A stretch of DNA of 64,000 nucleotides, from the NCBI GenBank assembly GCA_036873755.1, contig JAVTVY010020523.1:1-64000 (forward strand). The letters are read 5' to 3'. Source of the DNA: Hanleya hanleyi. Its lineage: Eukaryota > Mollusca > Polyplacophora > Lepidopleurida > Hanleyidae. The notes below the pieces were generated by a model, which did not search any database, was not told the origin of the DNA, and saw only the letters and a program-made list of their open reading frames with translations. Made by a program: the position numbers and the translations under genes. Below, piece by piece: positions 43,976 to 53,424 of the stretch. Every line of letters starts with the position of its first letter. The first letter of the stretch is position 1.

Positions 43976-44292
43976 AACGCCAGGGTCAATATGGCACAGA
44001 CTAGTGTGAGGCCAACCAGCCGGCGCTGGTTCCGCCGTGAGCGCTCCTGGTCCATAGCCCGAGCATCAAGGATGGCTGTCATAGTCCAGTAGTGGTGAGT
44101 GATGGCACACCTCTCCATCGAGTGCACTCTGTCGAGGACCGCTTCTGTGAACTCGTTCAGGATCTAGCGTCGCCCCTCGTTGTCGTCGCCATCTGCAAGC
44201 ATGGACCGGACCACTGCTCGGTAACCCGTGAATGAATTCACCACGGTGGCATGCTGTAAAATGCGAGTCGCATAGGGCTGGATCTCCGTCAT
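43966..44292 (-). pseudogene. Element B: small tail-anchored membrane protein with one in-frame stop
   Basis: From the ATG at 44,292 the frame runs 108 codons and ends with a hydrophobic segment (LVGLTLVCAILTLALWY) at the extreme C-terminus, preceded by a basic stretch (RSRRNQRR). This is the layout of a tail-anchored or single-pass protein. A TAG interrupts codon 43 (44,164-44,166). The N-terminal part includes MTEIQPYATRILQH, the middle HSMERCAITHHYWTM. TATAAAA at 44,339-44,345 lies 47 nt upstream. The stop may be inactivating or a sequencing error. No family recognised. Confidence 0.55.
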
Positions 44293-44338
44293 GGCTCTGC
44301 AACCGTAGAAATGAAGGTGTGGGATCCCGAGGGACGTG

Positions 44339-44345
44339 TTTTATA
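44339..44345 (-). promoter_or_regulatory. TATA box of the tail-anchored protein gene
   Basis: TATAAAA, 47 nt before the ATG at 44,292. It supports that frame as a real gene in the element's ancestor. Confidence 0.55.
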
Positions 44346-44547
44346 GACCAGGTCACACATGTGCGCCTAGACGTCGGGTGTAGTCCGTGATACGTACTAT
44401 TCTGATGGGTTAGTCCAAAAAAAGAGAGCAACAACAACAACACAGATTACAGGTCAATCCTTTTATTATGCGTGAATAACCTGTGAACATCATAGGAATG
44501 CATGTAATAACCTGTCTGTAGGAGTTTCCCACAATGACGTTCACCTT

Positions 44548-44660
44548 CGTGTCTTTTCGTGTACGTCCGTGTCTTTTCGGGTACGTCCGTGTCTTTTCGG
44601 TAAAGTCCGTGTCTTTTCGGTAAAGTCCGTGTCTTTTCGGATCGGTGACGTCCGTGTCTA
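44548..44660. repeat. 20-bp tandem repeat CGTGTCTTTTCGG...
   Basis: Five units of about 20 bp, each with GTCTTTTCGG and ending in ACGTC or AAGTC. The core GTCTTTTCGGT recurs in the accessory arm of element C (51,000-51,500) in both orientations, again shortly upstream of a plus-strand accessory gene. Confidence 0.85.
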
Positions 44661-44815
44661 TCATCCGGGCACTTCGCGTCTGCGCCTGCATTGGGTATGT
44701 ATGAGGGTCTTCATTTGCGCGCGCGTGCAATGCGGCTCAGTCGTACACCAGTACACCAGTCTCGATCCTCGACTTGGGGTAGAGTGTGCTAAAAATAGAT
44801 TACCAGCTAGCGTGC

Positions 44816-44822
44816 TATAAAG
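44816..44822 (+). promoter_or_regulatory. TATA box of the C2H2 gene
   Basis: TATAAAG, 46 nt before the ATG at 44,868. Confidence 0.55.
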
Positions 44823-44867
44823 GGAAGCGGCCTTGCCATTTCATCAGACACTCTATCAACCACCAAG

Positions 44868-45750
44868 ATGTTCACTTGCACAACTTGCCAGAAGCAGTTT
44901 ACTCGTCTAGATAATTTACGACGCCACGAGGCCTCCACCCACAACGAGCCACGAACGCTCATTCCACGAGGGCGCGACGGAACAATGTAAGGATTGTGGT
45001 CAACTCTTCAAACGACGCAGTCAGTTGAGACGGCATCAGCGTTTGATTCATGCCCCGTCTCCACGGTTTTGGCGACAACTTCCTACTGAAGAGGAGCCGC
45101 GGAAGGTCAGACCCAGTGAAGATAAGCCCGGGGAGACGAACGCCACTGGTGATGCGATGACGGAGAGTCCGCCTATACCCACAGTTGGGAAGAGCCTGGA
45201 TTTCCAGCCGGAATCCACCGTTACGGTTTCGAGTCATACGTCATACATCGAACATTTTCTGGACGAGCCCATAAATGTTCCTAGCGATCTCTTACCCGAA
45301 TATCATCCAGAGAGTGACATCTCTCGGCGCCATTGGACCATGACACGGCACTGTTTCCACCGTCATCGCCCTATTCAAGATATCTACAATTTCCCACTGA
45401 CCAAGCTCATCCGTCTACGCAGCTACGTGGAAACCATCTTCAATGACCAACCTACGGCCTTCACATTAAATGTAGCATTTGGGTACATCTTATGCCATAA
45501 GATGACGGGTGAATTGCGCTATTTCTATTCCAGTGCCATCCGCCCAGTGTACGACCAACCGTTTACCATCATTGACCGGAGGTCACTAGAGATGATGCTG
45601 GACCAAGTGGAACAATTGGATGTCTTGGGATGGACCCAACAACAACGACCCAACACCAAGTGGACAGTGAAGAGGGTGACCAATGTTACATTTTTCCATA
45701 CCAAGGTGATTCACCACCGCCATCGGTTGAATGCGTCACTCGTGCACTGA
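44868..45750 (+). pseudogene. Element B: C2H2 zinc-finger protein with conserved C-terminal domain, frameshifted
   Basis: The first finger, FTCTTCQKQFTRLDNLRRHE followed by ASTH, is read from the ATG at 44,868. That frame stops at 44,988. The second finger (CKDCGQLFKRRSQLRRHQRL) and the rest lie in the next frame to 45,750. The C-terminal 130 residues (IYNFPLTKLIRLRSYVETIF, AFGYILCHKMTGELRYFY, QQRPNTKWTVKRVTNVTF) resemble a domain I recall from many invertebrate mobile-element proteins, often ahead of nucleases or polymerases; its function is unknown. It stands alone here, at the place where pPolB would be expected. AATAAA follows at 45,835. Confidence 0.7.
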
Positions 45751-45834
45751 TGAATACCATAACATGCCGTACATGTCTACATGCTGATCATTGACTTGAG
45801 CTCAGTAAACATTAAATGTGACGGTGCGTTAAAT

Positions 45835-45840
45835 AATAAA
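45835..45840 (+). terminator. Polyadenylation signal after the C2H2 gene
   Basis: AATAAA 85 nt past the stop codon. A second copy lies about 100 nt further on. Confidence 0.5.
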
Positions 45841-46108
45841 ACATGGTGTTTGATATTTCAATTTGTTTTGCTGTGAACATACTAAACATACCCAGGGCGG
45901 CTCCCCAGCCTGGGTATGATGTAACATTGGGGATAATAAACTGTATGAACATTGCTGAACTTGTTGTTATTCACATCACCCCATTGACTTGATAGGCAGG
46001 TCCCATTAAGCCCGGGGACCAATATTAGTCCTTTTGGCTAGAGGTGATGGGGATTTTCCCGGATTTTTTGATAAAGTCCGTGTTCCGTTTTTTTTCAGGA
46101 AAAATTTG
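45841..46108. other. Element B non-coding spacer before the right TIR
   Basis: Contains a hairpin-like CCCAGGCTGGGGAGCC region near 45,893-45,920 in inverted form. No gene. Confidence 0.5.
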
Positions 46109-47750
46109 ATGCCCCTTCACCTAAGCTTCACTTTGATACCTTACTCGACCCCATTGGACCATTAGTGGCTCCCCTAGCTCCAACACGTCTAGCGGGACCC
46201 ATACAGGGTCCAGTTTTCGACACTAGGTGACCACATCCCGACAGAAATGGCCAGTTTTCGACACCGGATGTGCCGCCATCTTGAACATACGTGCCGCCAT
46301 CTTGGATATGTCCAATAATGCACCGGGTCAAAATACTCGCTTCTGTTTGGACGAGAGCTCCGTGGCGGATTTGAAATACTCGCTTCTGATTGGACGAGAG
46401 CTCCGCATTGCATCTGCGCATGCGCAGAATGATATTCTTACCGCACACCCAACCCATCAGATGCCCCTTCACCTAGGCTTCACTTTGATACCTCACTCGA
46501 CCCCATTGGACCATTAGGGGCTCCCCTACATCCCAAAACGTCTATGCGCATGCGCAGAAGGCCGCTATTTTAAACCGCTAGTCCAGTAAGATGCCCCTTC
46601 ACATAAGCTTTACTTTGATACCTCACTCGACCCCATCGGACCAGTAGTAACTCCCCTAGCTCCAACACGGCTATTTCCATACCCTTGGGCCACCGCGCAT
46701 GCGCAGACTGGTGACAACGCCCGAGCCGCTAGTCCAGTCAGATGCCCCTTCACCTAAGCTTCACTTTGATACCACATACGACCCCATTGGACCATTATTG
46801 GCTTCGCTAGCTCCCAACACGGCTATTTTCATACCCTTGGGCCACCGCGCATGCGCAGAAGGCCGCTATTTCAACCCGCTAGTCCAGTCAGATGCCCCTT
46901 CACATAAGCTTTACTTTGATACCTCACTCGACCCCATCGGACCAGTAGTAACTCCCCTAGCTCCAACACGGCTATTTCCATACCCTTGGGCCACCGCGCA
47001 TGCGCAGAATGACGTTAGTTCAACCTCACACCCAGCCCATCAGATGCCCCCTCACACAGGCTTCACATTGATACATCACTCGACCCCACTGGACCAGTAG
47101 TAACTCCCCTAGCTCCAAAACGGCTATTTCCATATCCTTGGGCCACACGAGTTGTCTCCCTTGCGTCAGTGTGTGCAGATGGCGCTATGATCGACGCTGT
47201 GATGTGGAAAGGGCGTCCCCACACCATCCTGGAGCCGCCATTTTGTTTGTTGATTTTCTGCGGAGATACACGGGACAATAAACGCTCGACCCTAGGGTGG
47301 TACAGATGCTAGACTGACCCTATTAACATGGTACAACACCTATAGATTATGTTTATTATTATTATATGGCTTAGAGGTTTTTTTGAGGGTAATGTGAGGG
47401 TTTTTTCTCCCCGTGACCTCCCCACCGCCTCGTTTGCTCCCTTGCGCCGCCATTTTGGTCCCACCACCACCCACAGGCCGCCATTTTGAACCCACCACCC
47501 ACCACAGCCGCCATTTTGAACCCACCACCACCCACAGCCGCCATTTTGAACCACCACCACACCCACAGGCCGCCATTTTGGTCCCACCACCACCACCCAC
47601 AGCCGCCATTTTGAACCCACCACCACCACCCACAGGCCGCCATTTTGAACCCACCACCACCACCCACAGGCCGCCATTTTGAACCCACCACCACCTCCCA
47701 CAGGCCGCCATTTTGAACCCACCACCACCACCCACAGGCCGCCATTTGGA
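46109..47750 (-). repeat. Element B right terminal inverted repeat
   Basis: Complement of the left TIR with few differences over the unique block (47,150-47,450). It has four copies of the roughly 150-bp unit, against five full copies on the left, and ten CCGCCATTTTG words against eight on the left. The inner edge is sharp: identity stops at GATGCCCCTTCACC (46,108). The outer edge is less clear, since the GGT arrays differ in length and flanking sequences only share GAGGAGGAAAC-type words. Confidence 0.9.
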
Positions 47751-49375
47751 ACCCACCACCACCTCCCACACTTGCACTCAGTGACCCCTGTGACGTCATA
47801 TGCAAATTTCTGAGGTCAAATTTTACTCGCTTCTGATTGGCTGTCACCTCCTCGTTTCCTCCTCAATTATGCAAATTTCTGAGGTCAATGTGCTCCAAAT
47901 CGGTCTTTGTATACTACTATGATTTTCTGTAGCTGCTGCGTAAAAAGAAAGTTAATAATAGGTGAAAATATCGAACTGAAATCTTGAGATACTGGACCGT
48001 AAGTTAAATGATTTAAGCTATCCTTTAACATGTGTAATATAACTGAACTAGTTTCAATCGGTGAAGGGCCAAGAATTATGATGAATGTTTTAAATGTGGG
48101 AAATGACAGAAAGACGGTTGGAACAACAGTTTCCAGACATGATTGTTATTATTGCATGGCCAAATCCTGTTGAATACAATAGCCGATGATAGGTTATCTC
48201 ATTCATGGTATGAGAAAGAATTTAACATGCACAAAACCCTGACTCTATGTCAAGGCAGAATGGTTCAGTCGAATGTCAGTTAAATTAACCCTAAATGTAT
48301 CAGAGTTGTCTGTAAAGTTGGAAAAATTGTCAGAATCTAATTTGTGATGAAATTTCCCAAAACAGTTGGAAAAGCGTTTAACTAAACTCTGACAGAAATA
48401 TTGATATTCATTTTGGTATTTTAATTGAGTTTTCAGTACTTTTGTACAGAAACAGCAGAAAGAGGGTTAAAATACAGAGTGACAGGTGCATTCTCCATTA
48501 CATCAGAAAGGCATAGCTGCCAATACCTCTGCCATACATTTGATGGCGAAATGTAGGACATCCATATTACAATTCACCAGTGAATTGTGTGGGGGACTGT
48601 GGGCTATACGGCTGTATTATGAGTATATGAAATTGTACCAATAAGAATTATTGGGGGGAATTGTCTGTTTATTGAATGGTTAACACAATCAGTCAGTGCA
48701 GCCCAGGCAGTCCTCAACACATGCTGTAAACAGGGAAAAAATCCTTTGTTGGTGTTGTTCAATTTGAACTTGTCTTGGCAATGCGTTTATTTTTCAGTTA
48801 ATGGGTTACTGGCCTAACCGTATTATTGGTCAATTCATATTATTGTCAAAAGGCAGTTAAAATATAGCTCGGGAACACACATAAGTGGTCAAATTATCGA
48901 CTGATTGTTGAGCTGTTTCCCCACATTAATTTCAGCAGATACTCTCCAAGATTCGGCGTATGTCATATATTTAGGTAACCATAGCAGAGTAGGATCGGCT
49001 TTCCATTATAAGGAATGACTTTAATTGAGCCAAAGACGAAAACAAAATACACTTAGAAATATATTAGCCAAGTTTGCATGGCTTCGTTCGTTCCTACTCA
49101 GCCATGCTTCCTCTTATTGAATTTACATGTTCAGTCCGGGACCACAAGGCTCCATGAGCCGTACGGTTCTTTCCGACAATAAAACAATCCCTCCCATCTC
49201 TCTGGTCACTACATTTACCTACATGTAGTTTGGCAAATAAATTGATCACCACAAGGAGCTGATGTGTCTGCAATCAGCCGTCAAACCTCAAACGAAACCA
49301 CGTAAACTTCGCTATGGGAGAAATTATGAAAGCGCAATTTATAGGGGATAGGGGTTCGTGTAACACTTGACAATT
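47751..49375. other. Host-like AT-rich DNA between elements B and C
   Basis: The word ATGCAAATTTCTGAGGTCAA occurs twice, 70 bp apart (near 47,800 and 47,868), at the edge of element B. Beyond 47,900 the base composition returns to that of the first 20 kb and no gene is seen. Confidence 0.5.
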
Positions 49376-49635
49376 CAGCTTTCCATCTTGCAAAATTGAA
49401 AGTAGAAAGATGGAAAGCTCTACATCGCTCCCGTATTCGAGCTTTCCATCTCGCAAAATTGAAAGTAGAAAGATGGAAAGCTCTGCATCGCTCCCGTGTT
49501 GAGCTTTCCGTCTCGCAAAGTTGAAAGCTGAAAGATGGAAAGCTCTACATCGCTCCCGTGTTCGAGCTTCCCATCTCGCAAAATTGAAAGTAGGAAGATG
49601 AAAAGCTCAGCATCGCTTCCGTATTCCAGCTTTCC
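49376..49635 (+). repeat. 62-63-bp tandem array, each unit a hairpin
   Basis: Four units and a partial fifth. Each begins GAGCTTTCCATCT and contains its complement AGATGGAAAGCTC about 19 nt later, then TACATCGCTCCCGTGTT. Each transcript unit could fold into a 13-bp stem. Non-coding. Confidence 0.9.
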
Positions 49636-50044
49636 AAAATGAATTTATGTTATATAGAAATACGAGAGCGATACTTTATTAAAATTGATATGATTTTCCA
49701 AACTTACAACATTTGCATTTACGACAAATGTGTGCGTGTAACCTTGCACAGTTCAATTTTCGTTTTTTGTTAGTTTTTGTTTTCGCAAACTTAAAAATTG
49801 AAATTTGACATTCAATTTTCAATTTTCGTTTTTCGTTTTACTTCGCCCAAAAATGAAAATCAAATATTGAAAATTGTCTCAACTTGTCCGTTATTCGTTT
49901 TTTGATTTTAACTTTGACGTATCAATGTTAAGTTCGCACGTGGAAGGGTTATGATGTAACTTCCGTTACGACGAGTAGAACAGAACACGCAAATCGTGTG
50001 TCGTATCAGAGGTGTGGAGCGTGAGAGGCATGTGATCCACCAGG
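49636..50044. other. Low-complexity non-coding DNA
   Basis: TTTTCG and AAAATTG-rich words at 49,750-49,880, in both orientations. No gene. Confidence 0.5.
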
Positions 50045-50391
50045 CCATCCTCGGGAGCCAGTGTATCGATCGATTTGTTAGGGTATCTATACACTGCCTT
50101 GGTTAGTTGCCGACTGTAGTTCTGGATAAAAATAGATCAAGGGGTATCCTCTAAGTCAAACCAATTAGTGAACAGACTCAGCTAGCTCATTACGCCAATC
50201 CACTGCACAGTTCGAGATGTGACATCGCTGGCATAACTTTGATGTCAGGCTGAAATCGACATAGAGAGTCAAAGTAAAAACCACCGGCTTGGGATACCGA
50301 CATGCTAATTCAAAATAACCTCGGGGGATGAAATGTTTGAGATTGAGGCAACGACTCACGACTCGAATCACCAAAAATGTCCAGGTAAACC
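50045..50391 (+). repeat. Dispersed repeat, copy 2 of 2
   Basis: Same family and orientation as 12,537-12,896. Both copies keep the ends (GAGCCAGTGTAT and ATGTCCAGGTAAACC). Confidence 0.8.
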
Positions 50392-51190
50392 ATTCACGAT
50401 TTACCTTTACTTACCAAGACCGGTCTGGACAGGTGACATCCCGCCGTTCTCATTGGTTATTGACATTGAGGTTTTCTCATTTCTAAAAATAGATGTTTAG
50501 AGCACTATAAAAGCGAACGGCATTCATGAGCACAACCGCTATTTGTTATTGATTTAAAATATAGTACTTCTAAAGATACCAACAAAGATCTAAAACCATT
50601 AAGAGTAAGCATCGCGGTGATGGGTCGCGAAATCCGTATATGGCATATGGCTGCGCGGCTCAGGGTTGAAATTTCACAGGCAGGTCACAAAACCCGATCA
50701 ACCCTTCCTCAAACCTAGATATCTCATATTCAACGCATTAAGTGCGGGTGTCAAACGCTTCAACGCATAGACGCGGGAAGTTCCTTCGGGGATTATGATT
50801 AGGATAGTAGTAGTGTCTAAGCACGAAGGGCCTTATTTTCCAGGGAGGTAACTCTTGCATCCACCAGGGGGCGCTGTCCCGTATGACATCACTTCCGGGC
50901 TGGGTGAATGGAGCGTGACCTCTGTATGACGTCACTTCCGGTTTGGATGAATGGGGCGTGACTTGTGAGGATGATAGGAGATGTACTGACCTGTCTGTGG
51001 GGATGTCGTTCATCTCCGTGTCTTTTCGGTGAGAGGAGCATGTACTGGGGTTTTTCCCCACAATGTCGTTCACCTCCGTATTTCTTCGGTCAGGTCCGTG
51101 GGAGCTTGTACTGATCTGTCTGTGAGGTTTTTCCCACAATGTCGTTCACCTCCGTGTCTTTTCGGTGAGGTCCGTGAAGATGTGGCGGGA
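50392..51190. other. Left flank of element C, non-coding
   Basis: Contains CGTGTCTTTTCGGTGAG words (near 51,018 and 51,156), TTTTTCCCACAATGTCGTTCACC twice in part (near 51,054 and 51,130), and TATGACGTCACTTCCGG near 50,926. The TTCCCACAATG(A/T)CGTTCACC sequence also occurs in element B at 44,525. Confidence 0.55.
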
Positions 51191-51510
51191 GGTACCGAGA
51201 GATGTGACGGAGGTGTGCGAAGAGACACGGAGAATACCGAAGAGGCCCGGCGAGTTCGTTGAGGTCCGTGAAGATGTGCCGGAGGTGACCGAAAAGACCC
51301 GGAGGTGACCAGAGAGTGCCGGAGGTGACCGAAAATACCCGAATGTGATCACCGGAGAGTGCCGGAGGTGACCGAAAAGACCCGGAGGTGACCGAAGACA
51401 CACGGAGGTGACCGAAAAGACCCGAATGTGATCACCGGAGAGTGACGGAGGTGACCGAAAACACCCGGAGAATACCGAAAAGACACACGGGAGAATACCG
51501 AAACACCCGA
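51190..51510. repeat. Tandem GGAGGTGACCGAAAAGACCC array
   Basis: About ten diverged units of roughly 22 bp, some with GAATGTGATCACCGGAGAGTG. The complement carries the same GTCTTTTCGGT core as the element B array at 44,548-44,660. Long minus-strand frames through it, rich in Ser and Phe, are repeat artefacts. Confidence 0.85.
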
Positions 51511-51526
51511 ATGTCACGAAAAAACG

Positions 51527-51534
51527 TATAAAAG
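51527..51534 (+). promoter_or_regulatory. TATA box of the CARD-PC4-like gene
   Basis: TATAAAAG about 140 nt before the ATG at 51,671. The leader contains four repeats of GCCTGCCTGACCA. Confidence 0.6.
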
Positions 51535-51670
51535 GGGGAATTTTTTTAGAGTTGGTGCATTCATCGGCCTGCCGAACGGAGCTATCTCACCTGCCTGCCT
51601 GACCAGCCTGCCTGACCAGCCTACCAGCCTGAACCACTCTGACGAGAGGAGCTATTGGCCTCACTGTAGC

Positions 51671-53011
51671 ATGAGCCGTGGAGAAGATTTTCATTTTACC
51701 AGTAGAACTTCACCAGCCTATCTCACCATAGCAGCTACTCACCAGCCTGAGCCCACAGTCATGGAGTCATCCCACCAAGCTAAGCTTCTACAGCACCGTG
51801 TTCGCCTCATTGATGAGATGCAGCATGTGGCCGAACTATGTGATCTGCTTATGGTGGAAAACATAATCCTTAAGCCCGGTGTCGAAGATATCATGGCGCA
51901 GAAGACCACTTCACGACAAAACAGAGCCTTCATCGACGATCTACTGCGCCGTGGCCCCGTAGCATTTCAAGCCTTCGTGGAGGCGCTGAAGAAGACGGGA
52001 AATGAAGGAATAGCAGATCTACTTCAAGCCCAGGATTCAGAAGATAATATCTTAGTCATGGACATGGACATCGCCGAAGGGTGTACAGCTACCAAACGTA
52101 CGCAACAAGAGTTCGGTCTACCTGCCAAACCCGGTCCACCTACCAAACGTCCGCGACTAACACCTTTCGAAATACTTCAGCAAGTGCTTCAGCCAGTGCC
52201 TCAGCAAGTGCCTGAGCAAGCGAAGGAAGAGGTGCTACTTCCTATGTCTCTGCAGGAGATCAATGACATTATCCAGCAGGCCTACCAGGCGGCCCAGACG
52301 AACATTTGGGAGCTCTCTCCCTATTTAACTGTGAGTATCAAAGAAGAGGAAGTGCATTTTAACGCACCGGCCTGGGACGACAAACCACCTAAGCATATCG
52401 CCTTGACGTTGGACACCTGGATAAGAGTACAGGCCATTTATTACGCCATCGATGCGGTCATTGACCACCAGGGGAGCGGCGAAGCGAAATTTTATGTGGG
52501 TGACGACATCTTTCTCACCTGTTCTATGTTCAACAACATGCTGCTGGTGCATATTCGTAAATGGAAGTTGAGGGCAGATACGCAAAAGCGTATTCCTTTA
52601 CCTCAGGGTGTCACCCTGCAAATACCTGCGTGGCGGAAGCTGCAGAGTCTCACAGCTGAAATTCATGAAGTTCTGTCTGACCAGGTGACTGAGTATATTT
52701 ATAAGAAGTACATCGACACATTCCTGGATCATCTCAGACCCCGCATTCGACACTTGCGTATCCAGCAATGTGCAGGCTGTGGGAACAAGAACGGGCTCTT
52801 CAACACGCATACGTGTGTGGACAATAGTATACCATCAGACGCGCTAATGACTGAGGGATTACAGGGCGTGAACGAGGTGCAAATTGGCGAGGCATTGGAA
52901 GCTGCCTGTCCACCCAGAATTCCACGTGAACAGATTGCCACCTTCATCTACGTGCACCAGGGGCAGAAAGACAATGACGAGTTCAAACAAGTCTTGTTGC
53001 ATAAATATTGA
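51671..53011 (+). CDS. Element C: CARD-containing protein with PC4-like repeats
   Basis: 446 residues, intact. Residues about 33-120 read as a caspase recruitment domain: KLLQHRVRLIDEM, HVAELCDLLMVENI, ILKPGVEDIMAQKTTSRQN, LLRRGPVAFQAFVEALKKTG, IADLL. This closely follows the six-helix CARD pattern, including the RRGPxAFxxFxxAL motif. A Pro-rich linker with an NLS-like TKRPR (158-162) follows. Residues 225-262 and 272-337 form two PC4-like units; the second (LLVHIRKWKL, RIPLPQGVTLQIPAWRKLQS) matches the PC4/Sub1 ssDNA-binding signature well. The C-terminus has a possible zinc knuckle (CAGC...HTC, 367-382). Role unknown; interference with CARD-based apoptosis or immune signalling is inference. 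Start chosen as the first ATG after TATA. Confidence 0.75.
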   Translation: MSRGEDFHFTSRTSPAYLTIAATHQPEPTVMESSHQAKLLQHRVRLIDEMQHVAELCDLLMVENIILKPGVEDIMAQKTTSRQNRAFIDDLLRRGPVAFQAFVEALKKTGNEGIADLLQAQDSEDNILVMDMDIAEGCTATKRTQQEFGLPAKPGPPTKRPRLTPFEILQQVLQPVPQQVPEQAKEEVLLPMSLQEINDIIQQAYQAAQTNIWELSPYLTVSIKEEEVHFNAPAWDDKPPKHIALTLDTWIRVQAIYYAIDAVIDHQGSGEAKFYVGDDIFLTCSMFNNMLLVHIRKWKLRADTQKRIPLPQGVTLQIPAWRKLQSLTAEIHEVLSDQVTEYIYKKYIDTFLDHLRPRIRHLRIQQCAGCGNKNGLFNTHTCVDNSIPSDALMTEGLQGVNEVQIGEALEAACPPRIPREQIATFIYVHQGQKDNDEFKQVLLHKY

Positions 53012-53424
53012 ACATTTCACACAGGTCTTGCTGCATTGAACATTCAGACATCACCGTATTCCTACATTCTATGTTCATTCTATGTTAATTCAATGTTCAT
53101 TCTATGTTCATTTAAGCGCCTTGATAGCGTATAATTGCATTAAAAAATTCAATACCAACAGCCTACTGTGGTGAAGACCTTATGTTCATTCTACTGTGTT
53201 AATAAAAATAGTAGAAATTCAAATGTGTGTTATTGTTCATTCTTTGCAAAGATAATTGTATTAAAAAATTCAACACTAAGAGTCTACTGTGGTGAAGACC
53301 TTATGTTTTCATATTGGTGAGGGAGCTGGTGTTTTTTGTGCTTTTAGTTAGAAAGTTTCCCCCTTTCGGGTGTAAATAGGTGGCCCTAAAAAGGGACTTT
53401 GGAAAGAACAGCGTCATCACACTG
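53012..53424. other. 3' region between two convergent genes of element C
   Basis: AATAAA at 53,201-53,206 could end the CARD-gene message. A block of about 60 bp containing CTACTGTGGTGAAGACCTTATG occurs twice (about 53,127-53,190 and 53,249-53,310), and ATTCTATGTT words are repeated near 53,070-53,110. Confidence 0.6.

Larger units (their letters stand above)
33010..47870 (-). mobile_element. Element B: nearly complete Polinton/Maverick without pPolB
   Basis: About 14.9 kb bounded by long terminal inverted repeats (left about 33,124-34,850, right about 46,109-47,750, with uncertain outer edges). Core genes on the minus strand, from right to left: membrane-anchored ORF, two PC4-like genes, integrase, Thr-rich membrane protein, packaging ATPase, small basic protein, Pro-rich core-like protein, penton, pVI-like protein, major capsid protein and protease. 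A C2H2 gene sits on the plus strand near the right TIR. No polymerase B is present in either strand between the TIRs. Confidence 0.88.

Noticed and set aside
44066..44443. 125-codon minus-strand frame starting MLLLLLSFFG
   Set aside because: Leu run comes from a CAACAA repeat, and the frame shadows the TATA-led tail-anchored gene in another frame.
51090..51517. Minus-strand Ser/Phe-rich frames upstream of the CARD gene
   Set aside because: They follow the GGAGGTGACCGAAAAGACCC tandem repeat with no other protein signal.
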